Source of the DNA: an uncultured Alphaproteobacteria bacterium
GTDB taxonomy: Bacteria; Pseudomonadota; Alphaproteobacteria; UBA6615
DNA: 64,000 bases
Reading direction: 5' to 3'
Assembly (NCBI GenBank): GCA_943787745.1
Contig: CALSNJ010000001.1
Coordinates: forward strand, 186,001 to 250,000
In this document: positions 1-9,178 of the stretch, piece after piece
How positions within the stretch are numbered: position 1 is the stretch's first letter
Layout: each line of letters begins with the position of its first letter
Translations under genes and position numbers: made by a program
Notes under the pieces: model-generated
Seen by the model: only the letters and a program-made list of their open reading frames with translations
Database searches by the model: none
Told to the model about the DNA's origin: nothing

Positions 1-366
1 GGCGCCGGTATCCCGGCCTTCTTTACCAAGACGGGTGTTGGCACCCTGATTGCTGAAGGCAAGGAAACCCGTGAGTTCGACGGTGTGACCTATCTGATGG
101 AACGGGGCCTGACTGGCGACCTGGCTATCGTGAAGGCCTGGAAAGGCGATACGGCGGGCAATGTTGTGTTCCGCAAGACGGCTCGCAACTTCAACGCCCC
201 GATGGCCACAGCCGGCAAGATTTGTGTTGTCGAGGTTGAGGAACTGGTCGAGCCGGGCCAGCTGGATCCCGATGGCATCCACCTGCCGAGCATCTACACC
301 GACCGGATCTTCCAGGGTCAGGATTTTGAGAAACGCATCGAGTTCCGCACGGTCACCGAAGACTGA
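1..366 (+). CDS. scoA: 3-oxoacid CoA-transferase subunit A (3' part)
   Basis: The reading frame is open from the first base of the window, so the start lies outside. The 121 visible residues match the C-terminal half of the alpha subunit of two-subunit succinyl-CoA:3-ketoacid CoA-transferase, which moves CoA from succinyl-CoA to acetoacetate during ketone-body or polyhydroxybutyrate use. The segments GAGIPAFFTKTGVGT and ERGLTGDLAIVKAWKGD are typical of the family. The beta subunit follows 36 bases downstream on the same strand, so the two are an operon. The substrate could be another 3-oxoacid (for example 3-oxoadipate), because subunit sequences of these enzymes are close. Confidence 0.93.
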   Translation, partial: GAGIPAFFTKTGVGTLIAEGKETREFDGVTYLMERGLTGDLAIVKAWKGDTAGNVVFRKTARNFNAPMATAGKICVVEVEELVEPGQLDPDGIHLPSIYTDRIFQGQDFEKRIEFRTVTED

Positions 367-402
367 GCGACTTGAGCTAGAGCAGAAATAAGGAGACGAA
401 AT

Positions 403-1035
403 ATGGCTTGGTCCCGCGATGAAATGTGCGCCCGTGCAGCACTTGAACTCGAAGACGGCTTTTATGTGAATCTCGGCATTGGAATGCCGACCAAAGTGGC
501 GAATTTTATCCCTGACGACATGAACGTAACCTTCCAGTCGGAGAACGGCATGCTGGGTATGGGGGCGTTCCCGCGCGACAATGAGGTCGATGCCGATCTT
601 ATCAACGCCGGTAAGCAAACCATTACAGAACTGCCGGAATCGGTTTATTTCGACAGCGCTCAGTCTTTTGCGATGATCCGCGGCGGACATATCAACATGT
701 CGATCCTCGGCGCGCTTCAGGTCGCCGAGAACGGCGATCTTGCGAACTGGATGATTCCGGGCAAGATGGTCAAGGGCATGGGTGGTGCCATGGATTTGGT
801 CGCGGGCGTCAAACGCGTGATCATTCTGATGGACCACAATGCCAAAGACGGTTCGGCCAAGCTGCTCAAGTCCTGCGACTTGCCGCTGACGGGTGCCGGT
901 GTTGTTGATGACATCATCACCGAGCTGGGCGTCTTCACGATCGGTGAAGGTGGCGTTCACATCAAGGAGCTGGCACCTGACGTCACGGTTGATGAGGTTC
1001 GTGAGAAGAGCGAAGCCACGATCGTAACCCAGTAG
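403..1035 (+). CDS. scoB: 3-oxoacid CoA-transferase subunit B
   Basis: 210 residues, the usual length for the beta subunit. The glycine-rich NLGIGMPT stretch (residues 23-30) is followed by SENG, whose Glu47 is at the place of the catalytic glutamate that carries the CoA thioester in this family. An aaggagac-type ribosome binding site sits just before the ATG. It pairs with the alpha subunit encoded immediately upstream to form the heteromeric cytoplasmic transferase. A hairpin follows the gene at 1079-1108 and probably ends the operon. Confidence 0.95.
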   Translation: MAWSRDEMCARAALELEDGFYVNLGIGMPTKVANFIPDDMNVTFQSENGMLGMGAFPRDNEVDADLINAGKQTITELPESVYFDSAQSFAMIRGGHINMSILGALQVAENGDLANWMIPGKMVKGMGGAMDLVAGVKRVIILMDHNAKDGSAKLLKSCDLPLTGAGVVDDIITELGVFTIGEGGVHIKELAPDVTVDEVREKSEATIVTQ

Positions 1036-1078
1036 TATTTCGACAGGTCGACGCGTGTCTGACGCGTTCGCTAGTTTG

Positions 1079-1108
1079 AAGGGCCTCGTGCATTTACGCG
1101 GGGCCCTT
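1079..1108 (+). terminator. hairpin terminator after scoAB
   Basis: AAGGGCC and GGCCCTT arms with further partial pairing enclose a short loop, followed by tcctttg. It lies between the CoA-transferase operon and the first EamA gene. The T-run is weak, so termination strength is uncertain. Confidence 0.6.
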
Positions 1109-1128
1109 TCCTTTGACGGATCCAGCCT

Positions 1129-2040
1129 ATGAACCGTGACGCAGTCCTCGGTGTTCTTGCCAGCCTTGGCGTGCTGGTCCTGTTTTCGGGCTTTCTGGTG
1201 GTTTCGCGCTTTGGCGCGACCTCGACACTGACCGTGTTCGATATGGCGGCGTTGCGGTTTGGCGTGGCGGGCATCTGCACCATTCCGTTCTTCTTTTTGG
1301 TTCGCTGGCCGCCGATTCCGCTTTGGAAAGCGGCCGTGATCGCGACGACGTCTGGTGCGCCTTTCACCCTGTTTGTGTTTGGCGGGATGTCTTATGCGCC
1401 CGTGGCCCATGGCGGAATTGTGATCAACGGTGCCATGCCGGTGTTTGCCGCCTTGCTCGCCTGGGCCGTGTTTGGTGTGAAGCTGGGCGGCTGGCGGATC
1501 GCAGGGGTCCTGATGATTGTCGCCGGCGTCGCGGCGACGGGATGGGATGCCTTGTCTTTCGGGGAACCCGGACAGTGGCGGGGGCATCTGCTGTTTCTCG
1601 GGGCAGCAGCGTGCAATGCAACCTTCCTGACATCGGTGCGCGGATGGGGCCTGACGGCGTTTCAGTCTTTGATTGTGGTCAATGGCTTTAACCTCGCGCT
1701 CTATGTGCCGATCTGGTTCTTCGTGCTGCCGAGCAATCTGGCTGGGACACCCTGGCCGGAGATCGCACTGCAAGCGGTCTATCAAGGTATTGTTGCGGCA
1801 TTTGTCGCTTCCATTCTGATCGCCCATGCTGCGCGCATGCTCGGCGGGATGCGCCAGGCGGCGATGATGTCGGGTGCGCCGGCGCTGGCGCTTCTGATTG
1901 CAATTCCCGCTCTTGGCGAGATTCCCTCGATCATCAGCATTATTGGTGTGTGTGTGGTGACAGCAGGAATTCTTGTCGCACTCGGGCCGGGATTGTTGTC
2001 GGGGAGTGCTTCGCCACAAGCGGGAGCCTCTAAATCGTGA
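1129..2040 (+). CDS. EamA-family (DMT) permease 1
   Basis: 303 residues with about ten hydrophobic segments arranged as two EamA repeats, as in drug/metabolite transporters of the inner membrane. The conserved phrases SRFGA near the N-terminus and PVAHGGIVINGAMPVFAALL in the first repeat are typical of the family. The substrate cannot be predicted; family members export amino acids, nucleosides or other small metabolites. Its stop overlaps the GTG start of a second EamA gene (gtga at 2037-2040), so the two are translationally coupled and might work together or be a tandem duplication. Confidence 0.88.
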   Translation: MNRDAVLGVLASLGVLVLFSGFLVVSRFGATSTLTVFDMAALRFGVAGICTIPFFFLVRWPPIPLWKAAVIATTSGAPFTLFVFGGMSYAPVAHGGIVINGAMPVFAALLAWAVFGVKLGGWRIAGVLMIVAGVAATGWDALSFGEPGQWRGHLLFLGAAACNATFLTSVRGWGLTAFQSLIVVNGFNLALYVPIWFFVLPSNLAGTPWPEIALQAVYQGIVAAFVASILIAHAARMLGGMRQAAMMSGAPALALLIAIPALGEIPSIISIIGVCVVTAGILVALGPGLLSGSASPQAGASKS

Positions 2041-2957
2041 GCGAATTACGGCCAGGATTTGCGGTTGGTCTGGCCTGTGGCCTGGTGGTGCCTTTCATCT
2101 GGGGCGGCTGGATCGTGGCGTCCCGGTTCGGTGTGCTGAACGCGCTCACCCCCTATGACGTTGCCGCGCTGCGGGTCGGCGTGGGCGCGATCATTGTCTT
2201 GCCGTTGTTGTTGACCCGCGGTCTGGCGGGGTTGCCGCTGTGGAAAGGTGCGGTGCTGTCCTTTGGTGTGGGGGCACCCTTTGCGCTGGCGTCATTTGGC
2301 GGCATGTCATTGGCGCCGGTTATTCATGCCGGGGTACTGACCAATGGGACCATGCCGATCTTTGCGACCATTGTCGGTTATCTCTGGCTACGTGAGCGTC
2401 CGACCCGGGTTCAGGCCGGGGGCATCGTACTGATCGTGGTCGGCGCGCTGATGCTGGGCGGGGACAGTTTTACGGTTCATGCGCCCGCCGATCAGTGGTT
2501 CGGAGATTTGCTTCTGATCGGGGCCGGGGCGTGTTTTGCGATATATATGACCGCGCTGCGGCGCTGGAATGTCAGCATCCTGCAGGCGGTGATCGCGGCG
2601 CCGACCATCAGCACGGCGGTCTACATTCCGATCTGGCTGTTGTTTCTGCCTTCGGCGATCGTCCCCGCTCTCTTTGGAGATGCGCCCTTCCCGCCATGGT
2701 CAGAAGTTGCCCTGCAGACAGTCTACCAAGGCGTTGTTGCCAGCTTCATCGTGGTGATGCTGATCACCCGGGCGACCAAGTCGATCCGGGCGACGACCAT
2801 GGCGGTGTTCCTTGCCGGTGCACCCGCGTTGGCCGTGTTGCTGGGTATCGTGCTGCTGGGTGAAGTTCCGACGCTGACTGCATCGGCCGGGCTGATGGTC
2901 ACCACGGCAGGGATGGTGCTCGCGATCGGGCGTAGGTCGCCTGACACATCGCGCTAG
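2037..2957 (+). CDS. EamA-family (DMT) permease 2
   Basis: 306 residues, again about ten membrane segments in two EamA halves (FIWGGWIVASRFG near the start, HAGVLTNGTMPIFATIVGYL in the first half). It begins with GTG inside the stop codon region of permease 1. The two proteins share layout and many short motifs, which suggests an old tandem duplication. Its last four bases overlap the last four bases of the convergent methyltransferase gene on the other strand. Confidence 0.87.
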   Translation: MSELRPGFAVGLACGLVVPFIWGGWIVASRFGVLNALTPYDVAALRVGVGAIIVLPLLLTRGLAGLPLWKGAVLSFGVGAPFALASFGGMSLAPVIHAGVLTNGTMPIFATIVGYLWLRERPTRVQAGGIVLIVVGALMLGGDSFTVHAPADQWFGDLLLIGAGACFAIYMTALRRWNVSILQAVIAAPTISTAVYIPIWLLFLPSAIVPALFGDAPFPPWSEVALQTVYQGVVASFIVVMLITRATKSIRATTMAVFLAGAPALAVLLGIVLLGEVPTLTASAGLMVTTAGMVLAIGRRSPDTSR

Positions 2958-4216
2958 GCCGTCGGCAGGCGCAGCATCAGTTTGTTGATGCCGTTCATCA
3001 CACGATACAGCGCATCGAACTGGCCCTTGAAGGTGTCGTAGTCGATTTCCGAGCGCTTCTCCTGTACCGCCTTGTGAATCTCGGCAAGCGTGCGGTTTCC
3101 GTCACACAAGCCGATGATCATGCGGGCGAGAGCGGGAACCATCATGTTGACCTTCATGCCGTCGATGGAAACCGTGATTGTTCCCCCGGCGGGCATTTGC
3201 TGTCCTGCCTCTTCGGCGCTCTGGTTCAGCAGAACCGGGATCGCATCAGGTGAGTCTGTGTTTGGCGGGGTTACGTCGTTACTGCTGCGTACCGCATAAA
3301 AGATATGTTTCTTGATATTGCCGGTGAACAATTCGGCAAAACTGGCCCGTGCGATCGGGTCGAGACCTTCGAGGCGCTTGAGTACCCGCGGGTCGCGCAC
3401 CAGCCAGTCCGGATCGTAGCGGAAGGGTTCGATGAAAGTGATAAGTTTGAGGTCAGCGCCCTTCACCCAGTCCACAACCTGAGGCACCGTGTAGGCGCGA
3501 TCGCGTGAATGGAGAAACAGATCGTAGACTCCTGGATCGCCGCCTCCGATATGATCTCGCAGAGACCCGTTCCGGTTTAGCCAGGCTGTCGATGGCACGG
3601 CATTGGCCAGACGCTTGGCCATATCGACGCGCTGGTCGTCTGGCATCTCGTCGCTGGCTGCGACCAACCGCAACATATCTTGCATGTGATAGACGCCGAT
3701 CCGGCCGTACTCACCATAGACCATGATTCCGAGCCCACCATCGGGTGCGAGTTGATTTGCCAGAGCGGCGAGGCCCGCATCGGGGTCCTCGAGATGGTGC
3801 AGCACACCGCAGCAATCGATGTAGTCCCAGGGGCCCGGCGCGTGATCTCCGCATTCGAGCAATGAGCCTGAGATGAATTGAATGTTTGTGAGTCCGCGAA
3901 TCTCGGCCCGCTTGCGGGCGATGGTCTGACTGGGCCCGCTGAGGTCGAGATGCGAGACTTCTCCGGGAATACCCAGATCCCTCATTTGCTGTGCCAGCAT
4001 GATTGCAGCGTCACCAGTGCCGCCACCCGCGACCAGTGCCCGGAAGGGTTTTGACAGGTCGCGCTGCCCCCCGAATATATAGTGGTTTACTTCATTGAAC
4101 TGGCTTGGCGAGCCGGTGATCAACCGTTTGCTTTCGTCGGCGGGGTCGCGCTCGGGATAGGGGTAGGCTTCGTACTGGGATTGAACCAGTCGGTCCCGGG
4201 AGGTGCTGTCTGGCAT
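2954..4216 (-). CDS. class I SAM-dependent methyltransferase with C-terminal helical domain
   Basis: 420 residues from the ATG at 4216, chosen because the upstream extension is low-quality and this start sits 16 bases after the preceding gene with an agcagga motif before it. The SAM-binding motif I reads RALVAGGGTGDAAI, followed by an acidic motif (SHLDLSG) and DYIDCCGVLHHLEDP. The final 100 residues (PALARMIIGLCDGNRTLAEIH) resemble a winged-helix or PqqD-like module. The N-terminus (YEAYPYPERDP) is a known feature of a family of proteobacterial methyltransferases with unknown substrate. It is the last gene of an operon with the oxidoreductase and asparaginase genes. Confidence 0.85.
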   Translation of the reverse strand: MPDSTSRDRLVQSQYEAYPYPERDPADESKRLITGSPSQFNEVNHYIFGGQRDLSKPFRALVAGGGTGDAAIMLAQQMRDLGIPGEVSHLDLSGPSQTIARKRAEIRGLTNIQFISGSLLECGDHAPGPWDYIDCCGVLHHLEDPDAGLAALANQLAPDGGLGIMVYGEYGRIGVYHMQDMLRLVAASDEMPDDQRVDMAKRLANAVPSTAWLNRNGSLRDHIGGGDPGVYDLFLHSRDRAYTVPQVVDWVKGADLKLITFIEPFRYDPDWLVRDPRVLKRLEGLDPIARASFAELFTGNIKKHIFYAVRSSNDVTPPNTDSPDAIPVLLNQSAEEAGQQMPAGGTITVSIDGMKVNMMVPALARMIIGLCDGNRTLAEIHKAVQEKRSEIDYDTFKGQFDALYRVMNGINKLMLRLPTA

Positions 4217-4232
4217 GGGCTTTGTCCTGCTC

Positions 4233-5216
4233 TTATCCGTCGATATCGATGACCAGACGGCCGGTCGACTGACGGCTTTCCAGCATTGCGAGGGCCTGCG
4301 GTACCTCAGCCAGCGGGAATATCTTTGACACATGCGGCTTGAGTTTACCGGCTTCCCACCAGGTGGCGAGTTCGGCAAACCCGGCGCGGAATATTTCCGG
4401 CTCCTTGGTTCGATAGGCACCCCAATAGACGCCGACAATCGAGATGTTCTTCACCAGCAGATAATTGGCCGGAAACGTTGGAACGTCCCCGCTGGCAAAC
4501 CCGATGACCAGCAAGCGTCCGCACCAAGCCATGGAGCGCATGGCAGCCTCGGCCAGCTCACCGCCAACCGGGTCATAGACGACATCAACGCCTTTACCGT
4601 CTGTCAGCTTGCGGAGTTCGGCGCGCAGATCGGCCTCGGTGTAGTTGATTAGATGATCCGCGCCGCGTTGGGCCGCGAGCGCGAGTTTCTCACTTGTCGA
4701 GGCCGCCGCGATCACGGTGGCACCGATGGCTTTGGCGCATTCGATTGCGGTCAATCCAACGCCGCCGCCCGCGCCGAGTACAAGAACAGTCTCACCGGGT
4801 TTCAGATTTGCACGATGCACCAGCGCGAGATGCGAGGTGCCGTAAGCCACGGGAAATGCAGCCGCCGTGGGAAAGTCCATTCCCTTTGGGAGGGCAAATA
4901 CCGTTGAGGCGTTGCAAACGGCTTCTTCCGCGAAACCGCCCGACGAAACAACAGCCATGACTTTATCGCCCGGTGCGAATGCGGTCACATCATCAGCAAC
5001 TTCGAGAATTTCTCCCGCGCCTTCCAGTCCCGGTGCGAAGGGGAAAGCGGGCTTTTCCTGATAGTTTCCGCGTACGAGCACGGTGTCGGCGAAGTTCACT
5101 CCTGCCGCGCGCATCCGAATGCGGACTTGTCCGGGCCCCATCTCGGGCGCGGGAAGCTCTCCGAGTTTGAGCGTCTCGGGGTCACCCCAGGCTTCACAAA
5201 CGATAGCGCGCATCAA
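4233..5216 (-). CDS. NADPH:quinone oxidoreductase-like zinc-free MDR enzyme
   Basis: 327 residues of the medium-chain dehydrogenase/reductase superfamily, QOR branch. The N-terminal GroES-like domain contains GVNFADTVLVRGNYQ, and the Rossmann motif reads VLVLGAGGGVGLTAIECAK (about residues 145-163). The cysteine and histidine ligands of zinc alcohol dehydrogenases are absent. Family members reduce quinones or enones with NADPH; the true substrate is unknown. An ATG-ATG pair starts the gene after a ggagac motif. Gaps of 16 bases on both sides place it in the middle of a three-gene operon. Confidence 0.9.
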   Translation of the reverse strand: MMRAIVCEAWGDPETLKLGELPAPEMGPGQVRIRMRAAGVNFADTVLVRGNYQEKPAFPFAPGLEGAGEILEVADDVTAFAPGDKVMAVVSSGGFAEEAVCNASTVFALPKGMDFPTAAAFPVAYGTSHLALVHRANLKPGETVLVLGAGGGVGLTAIECAKAIGATVIAAASTSEKLALAAQRGADHLINYTEADLRAELRKLTDGKGVDVVYDPVGGELAEAAMRSMAWCGRLLVIGFASGDVPTFPANYLLVKNISIVGVYWGAYRTKEPEIFRAGFAELATWWEAGKLKPHVSKIFPLAEVPQALAMLESRQSTGRLVIDIDG

Positions 5217-5232
5217 ACAGGTCTCCGTTTCT

Positions 5233-6291
5233 TCAGAAATTCAGGGCTGTGCCCGGTTGTAACGACCCCACCTCACGACCCGACCAGTTGGTCTGTATCG
5301 GGTCAAGCCGGTCTTTAAGTGCTGTGCATTGGTCATCGGTCAGCGCGCCGATTTGTTCAAGGGTATGGATCATCGCCAGTTCGGCAGCGCGCTCCGCGCC
5401 ATCATCGATTTTAATGGCAACCCCGAGACCGAGCGCAGGCAGGATTGCGATGAAAACGCCTTCCGCTCCGCCCTTTACCAGGACATCGGGTCCCGCGATG
5501 TTCATCACGTCGGTCGCGAAGGTGTTGCTGCCGTGAACGTAGAATGGCTCGGCCGCCATCGCTGCCCGAATCCGCGCGGCGGCGTTCTGGCGTATCTCGG
5601 GCTGGTCCGAGGGATCCGCCATCCGTGCCATGGCGAGCGCGAGATTTCCCAGTGGCATCGCCCAGACAGGCACCGAACAACCGTCGATCCCGCGGGGTGC
5701 CCGACTCAGGTCGCAACCGGTCATGGACTCGAAAACGCCGAGAATACGCTGTTGCACAGGGTGTGTGATCGCGGTGTAGCCGGCGGGGTTTTCGCCCTTG
5801 TGCAGGGCAGTGGCGATCATTCCGGTGTGTTTGCCCGAACAATTGTTGTGGAGCGCATGTGGTGGCTCTCCGGCCCGGATGATTTCGTGTTCGGCTGCTC
5901 TGCTCGCGGGTGGTTGCGCCCCGCATTCAAGCATTTCGGGTGTCCCATTGGCTTTTTCGAGTGCGGCACGCACGGCTGTGACATGGCGGGCTTCACCAAG
6001 ATGGGAGGCACAGGCGAGGGCGATTTCAACATTGCCGAAGCCGAATGCGTCCGCAGCACCTGTTTCGATCAGGGGCAGCGCCTGGACCGGCTTGATTGAT
6101 GAGCGCGGGTACATTTCGCGCGTAACGTCTCCGATGGACCGCACGACAGTGCCGTCCGGGGCGACCACTGCGATGGCGCCACGATGGCGGCTTTCGACCA
6201 TGGTGCCCCGAACCACCTCGACCAGAATCGGGTTTGCTGTCTCACCGTCGCTTGGTGACATATGTTCGTGGGGATTTATCAGGTCATCCAT
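5233..6291 (-). CDS. asparaginase of the Rhizobium-type (AnsA/asparaginase II, PF06089) family
   Basis: 352 residues from the ATG at 6291, which has an aaggtgag ribosome binding site five bases upstream. The product matches the thermolabile asparaginase family first known from Rhizobium etli: ILVEVVRGTMVESRHRG at the N-terminus, SSIKPVQALPL, then HNNCSGKHTGM and DGCSVPVWAMPL. These enzymes hydrolyse L-asparagine to aspartate and ammonia in the cytoplasm. It is the first gene of the minus-strand operon and is divergent from the RNA methylase gene at 6364; the shared 72-base gap must hold both promoters. Confidence 0.9.
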   Translation of the reverse strand: MDDLINPHEHMSPSDGETANPILVEVVRGTMVESRHRGAIAVVAPDGTVVRSIGDVTREMYPRSSIKPVQALPLIETGAADAFGFGNVEIALACASHLGEARHVTAVRAALEKANGTPEMLECGAQPPASRAAEHEIIRAGEPPHALHNNCSGKHTGMIATALHKGENPAGYTAITHPVQQRILGVFESMTGCDLSRAPRGIDGCSVPVWAMPLGNLALAMARMADPSDQPEIRQNAAARIRAAMAAEPFYVHGSNTFATDVMNIAGPDVLVKGGAEGVFIAILPALGLGVAIKIDDGAERAAELAMIHTLEQIGALTDDQCTALKDRLDPIQTNWSGREVGSLQPGTALNF

Positions 6292-6363
6292 TTGGCTCAC
6301 CTTGCCTCGCTCACAGAGGCCATGCAAGTTAGGCTGAAGCACGGAAAACGGAGCAGTCTTTAC

Positions 6364-6915
6364 ATGTCTGAGAACAGGATGCGCGGCTATTATGGTGTCG
6401 GCGTCGAAGGTATTTCAAAGCCGATGAATGTGGGCGCAATCATGCGGACAGCGCATGCGTTCGGTGCGAGCTTTGTCTTCACGATTGGTGCCGTCTATTC
6501 CAAGCGGGAGGGCGGTCGATCAGATACCTCGGACGCGCCCGAGCATTTGCCATTGCATGAGTATAACGGTCTAGATGATTTCACCCTGCCGCGTGGCTGT
6601 GAGCTGGTTGGCGTGGAACTGACCGATGATGCTGTCGATTTGCCAAGTTTTCGGCACCCGCGACAGGCCGCCTACGTTCTCGGACCGGAGCGCGGCTCCC
6701 TGTCTCCTGAGCTTGCCGACCGTTGTGCCCATGTCGTCAAGATTCCGACACGTTTCTGCGTCAATGTCGGCGTCGCAGCCGCGATCGTCATGTACGACCG
6801 GACGCTCACCCTGGGACGGTTCCCCGTGCGCCCTTTGTCGCCGGGTGGACCGGTTGAAGCTCTTCCGGAACATGTGCATGGCGGTCCGGTTTTTCGCGGT
6901 CAGAATTCGTCCTAA
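6364..6915 (+). CDS. TrmH/SpoU-family RNA 2'-O-methyltransferase
   Basis: 183 residues from the ATG at 6364, with ggag upstream. The three SPOUT motifs are visible: motif 1 KPMNVGAIMRTAHAFGA, motif 2 AYVLGPERGSLS, motif 3 FCVNVGVAAAIVMYDR. The asparagine of motif 1 binds SAM/RNA and motifs 2 and 3 form the trefoil knot. Members methylate ribose 2'-OH in tRNA or rRNA. The protein is a minimal SpoU catalytic domain with no extra RNA-binding domain, so the target site is not predictable. Asn 20 and neighbours of motif 1 are intact. Confidence 0.88.
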   Translation: MSENRMRGYYGVGVEGISKPMNVGAIMRTAHAFGASFVFTIGAVYSKREGGRSDTSDAPEHLPLHEYNGLDDFTLPRGCELVGVELTDDAVDLPSFRHPRQAAYVLGPERGSLSPELADRCAHVVKIPTRFCVNVGVAAAIVMYDRTLTLGRFPVRPLSPGGPVEALPEHVHGGPVFRGQNSS

Positions 6916-6991
6916 AAAGGACGAACAATAACAAGACCTTGAACACGGACCGGCTTGGCATGACTCGGATTGGATTGTTAGGAATTCCGGT

Positions 6992-7519
6992 ATGATACGC
7001 GCACGAAATCTCTTTCTCTGGTTGTTTGCTCTCGTCCTTGGTGTTGCGGCAGCAATTCCCCAACCTTCGCATGCACAGGATGCCGAGCTGATTGGCCGCT
7101 TTGGGGATTGGGACGCCTATACCAGGGGCGCCGCCGGGAGCCGTTTCTGCTACATGGTTTCCAAGCCGAAGGAAGCGAGTTTGCGCTCGCGGCGCGGGGA
7201 GATTTTTTTCCTCGTGTGGCACAGGCCGGACCAGAAGGAATTCGACGTGGTGCAGGTCGATATCGGTTATCCGTTCAAGGACGGCTCCGAGGCCGAAGTG
7301 CGGGTCGGTGGAGACTCCTGGAACCTATTCACCCGTGATGAGAGCGCCTGGACGTACAAGCCAGCCGATGACAAGGCTCTGGTGGCAGCATTGCGCAAGG
7401 GTTCACGCATGAGCGTAAAAGGTGTGTCAGGCCGTAACAATCCAACGACGGATTCCTACTCCCTTAAGGGCACCAGCGCGGCTTATTCGGCCATCGGCAA
7501 GGCCTGCGGGCGTAGCTAG
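6992..7519 (+). CDS. secreted IalB-like (invasion-associated locus B) protein
   Basis: 175 residues. A signal peptide is clear: two arginines, a hydrophobic core (LFLWLFALVLGVAAAI) and an ASHAQ-like cleavage site near residue 28. The mature part starts with a GRFGDWDAY segment and has CYMVSKPKE, matching the IalB family (PF06776) that is widespread in Alphaproteobacteria as small periplasmic or outer-membrane-associated proteins. Despite the name, an invasion role is only shown for Bartonella. Two cysteines (in FCYMV and near the end, KACGRS) may form a disulfide. Confidence 0.8.
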   Translation: MIRARNLFLWLFALVLGVAAAIPQPSHAQDAELIGRFGDWDAYTRGAAGSRFCYMVSKPKEASLRSRRGEIFFLVWHRPDQKEFDVVQVDIGYPFKDGSEAEVRVGGDSWNLFTRDESAWTYKPADDKALVAALRKGSRMSVKGVSGRNNPTTDSYSLKGTSAAYSAIGKACGRS

Positions 7520-7525
7520 ACAATA

Positions 7526-7807
7526 TTACTCTGCTGCGCCGTGCAGCGGGTAATCCTTCTCGGGATCAATGCCGGCCTCCTCGACAAATTTCTTTGCCTG
7601 TCGGACCTGATCGGGTGACATGCTGTGCTGCGGATGTGCGAACTCGGCAAAGTGCCCGTTCAGACGCACGCCGATGCGGCCACCATGGCGTTGTTCAATC
7701 TCGCCACCCAATTCACCGTACACAGCTTCAACGGCCTTTGGTGAAATATTGGCGCTTACGGGATGGGCGAAGAGTGCGTGAAGTGTTTTGCGGTGTTTAT
7801 GGTTCAT
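7526..7807 (-). CDS. orphan HicA-like small protein
   Basis: 93 residues, start ATG at 7807. The sequence KHRKTLHALFAHPV...VEAVYGELGGEIEQRHGGR...VRLNG resembles a family of small proteins placed in the HicA toxin superfamily (double-stranded-RNA-binding fold). The usual catalytic histidine of HicA in its Gly-Ser-His context is not seen; the corresponding stretch reads GGRIGVRLNG. No HicB antitoxin gene is adjacent: neighbours are an IalB-like gene (convergent) and rlmN (divergent). I infer a non-toxin role or a relic. Such proteins have often been misnamed hexulose-6-phosphate synthase in databases. Confidence 0.65.
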   Translation of the reverse strand: MNHKHRKTLHALFAHPVSANISPKAVEAVYGELGGEIEQRHGGRIGVRLNGHFAEFAHPQHSMSPDQVRQAKKFVEEAGIDPEKDYPLHGAAE

Positions 7808-7917
7808 CAGAGGTCTCCTTTGTTATCCTTCAGGCTACCCATTGCTGTGGGTTTGGGCATTGATCTATCTCACGGTCTTTGTTGCCTTTCCGGTGCTGCG
7901 CGACTATGTGATGCCCG

Positions 7918-9048
7918 ATGCCCATAAACCCTGAGATATTTGCCGCTCCCGTTGCGGATGCCGACGCCCCGGTCAATCTGATCGGCATGGATCGTGATGA
8001 TATATTCGCGGTCTTGTCCGAGATGGGCGAACCTCGCTTCCGGGCCGACCAGATTTTCAAGTGGGTCTACGGCCGCGGTGTAAGCGATTTTTCCGAGATG
8101 ACGAATATCGCCAAGCCTTTGCAGGCGCGGTTGGCCGAACGGTTCATGATCGCCCGTCCGGGGATTGCGCGTGATCTGGCATCCGAAGACGGAACCCACA
8201 AATGGCTCCTCGATCTTGGCGATGGCAATGAAGTGGAATGCGTCCACATCCCTGAAAGTGATCGTGGCACGCTGTGCGTCTCCAGTCAGGTGGGATGCAC
8301 CCTGAACTGTCGTTTCTGTCATACAGGGACACAGCGTCTGGTGCGCAATCTGGGGCCGACCGAGATCGTTGGCCAGATCATGCTCGCACGCGATCATTTG
8401 GGTGAATGGCCGACGGCGGAACGCCGCACGATCTACGAGCGTGAATTGTCCAACATCGTCATGATGGGCATGGGGGAACCGCTCTATAATTTTGAGAACG
8501 TGGCCAAGGCCCTCAAGATCGTCATGGATGATGCCGGGATTGCGATCTCGCGGCGCCGGATCACGCTTTCCACGGCAGGGGTTGTGCCGCTGATCGAGCG
8601 CTGTGGCGAGGAGCTGGGTGTGAACCTGGCCGTCTCGCTGCATGCGGTGCATGATGAATTGCGTGACGAGATCGTTCCGATCAATCGGAAGTATCCGATT
8701 GCCGAGCTGCTGGAGGCCTGCCGCAACTATCCCGGCCTCAAGAATTCCCGCCGGATCACCTTTGAGTACGTGATGCTCAAGGATGTGAATGACAGTGATG
8801 CGGACGCCCGCGAGCTTGTCCGTATCATTGCCGGCATTCCTGCCAAGGTGAATCTGATCCCGTTCAATCCGTGGCCGGGTGCGCCCTATGATCGTTCAAC
8901 CAATGCGCGGATAGAGGCCTTTGCCGAGATTGTCCGCAATGCAGGTTACCCTTCGCCGGTTCGGACACCGCGTGGAGAGGATATCATGGCCGCGTGCGGG
9001 CAGCTGAAATCGGATAGCGAGCGCCCGCGGCGGGCAGCTGCGGAGTAG
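7918..9048 (+). CDS. rlmN: 23S rRNA (adenine2503-C2)-methyltransferase RlmN
   Basis: 376 residues. The radical-SAM motif CxxxCxxC is at Cys127, Cys131 and Cys134 (CTLNCRFC), and the two catalytic cysteines of RlmN fit Cys120 and Cys360 (IMAACGQL). MGMGEPLYN and [10 protein letters not shown] are family signatures. The enzyme methylates A2503 of 23S rRNA and A37 of some tRNAs using a methyl-cysteine intermediate and an iron-sulfur cluster. It is transcribed away from the HicA-like gene; I chose the ATG at 7918 because the conserved N-terminal helix starts soon after. Confidence 0.96.
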   Translation: MPINPEIFAAPVADADAPVNLIGMDRDDIFAVLSEMGEPRFRADQIFKWVYGRGVSDFSEMTNIAKPLQARLAERFMIARPGIARDLASEDGTHKWLLDLGDGNEVECVHIPESDRGTLCVSSQVGCTLNCRFCHTGTQRLVRNLGPTEIVGQIMLARDHLGEWPTAERRTIYERELSNIVMMGMGEPLYNFENVAKALKIVMDDAGIAISRRRITLSTAGVVPLIERCGEELGVNLAVSLHAVHDELRDEIVPINRKYPIAELLEACRNYPGLKNSRRITFEYVMLKDVNDSDADARELVRIIAGIPAKVNLIPFNPWPGAPYDRSTNARIEAFAEIVRNAGYPSPVRTPRGEDIMAACGQLKSDSERPRRAAAE

Positions 9049-9178
9049 ACTTCAAGCTTTCGTGTGGGCGCACCGCCCCGCTTGTCAGAAGATGCCACGC
9101 GTACTACCGTCGCGGGTGGGGAGTGAGGAAAACTCGCTCAAGGTTCGAAGATCAACCCTTCTGGGGGACCGAGCCGAC

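Noticed and set aside
7842-7934. A 30-codon frame (LLWVWALIYLTVFVAFPVL...) from a TTG upstream of rlmN
   Set aside because: It looks like a small membrane peptide but has no ribosome binding site, a rare start, and overlaps the rlmN start. I keep it as a possibility only.
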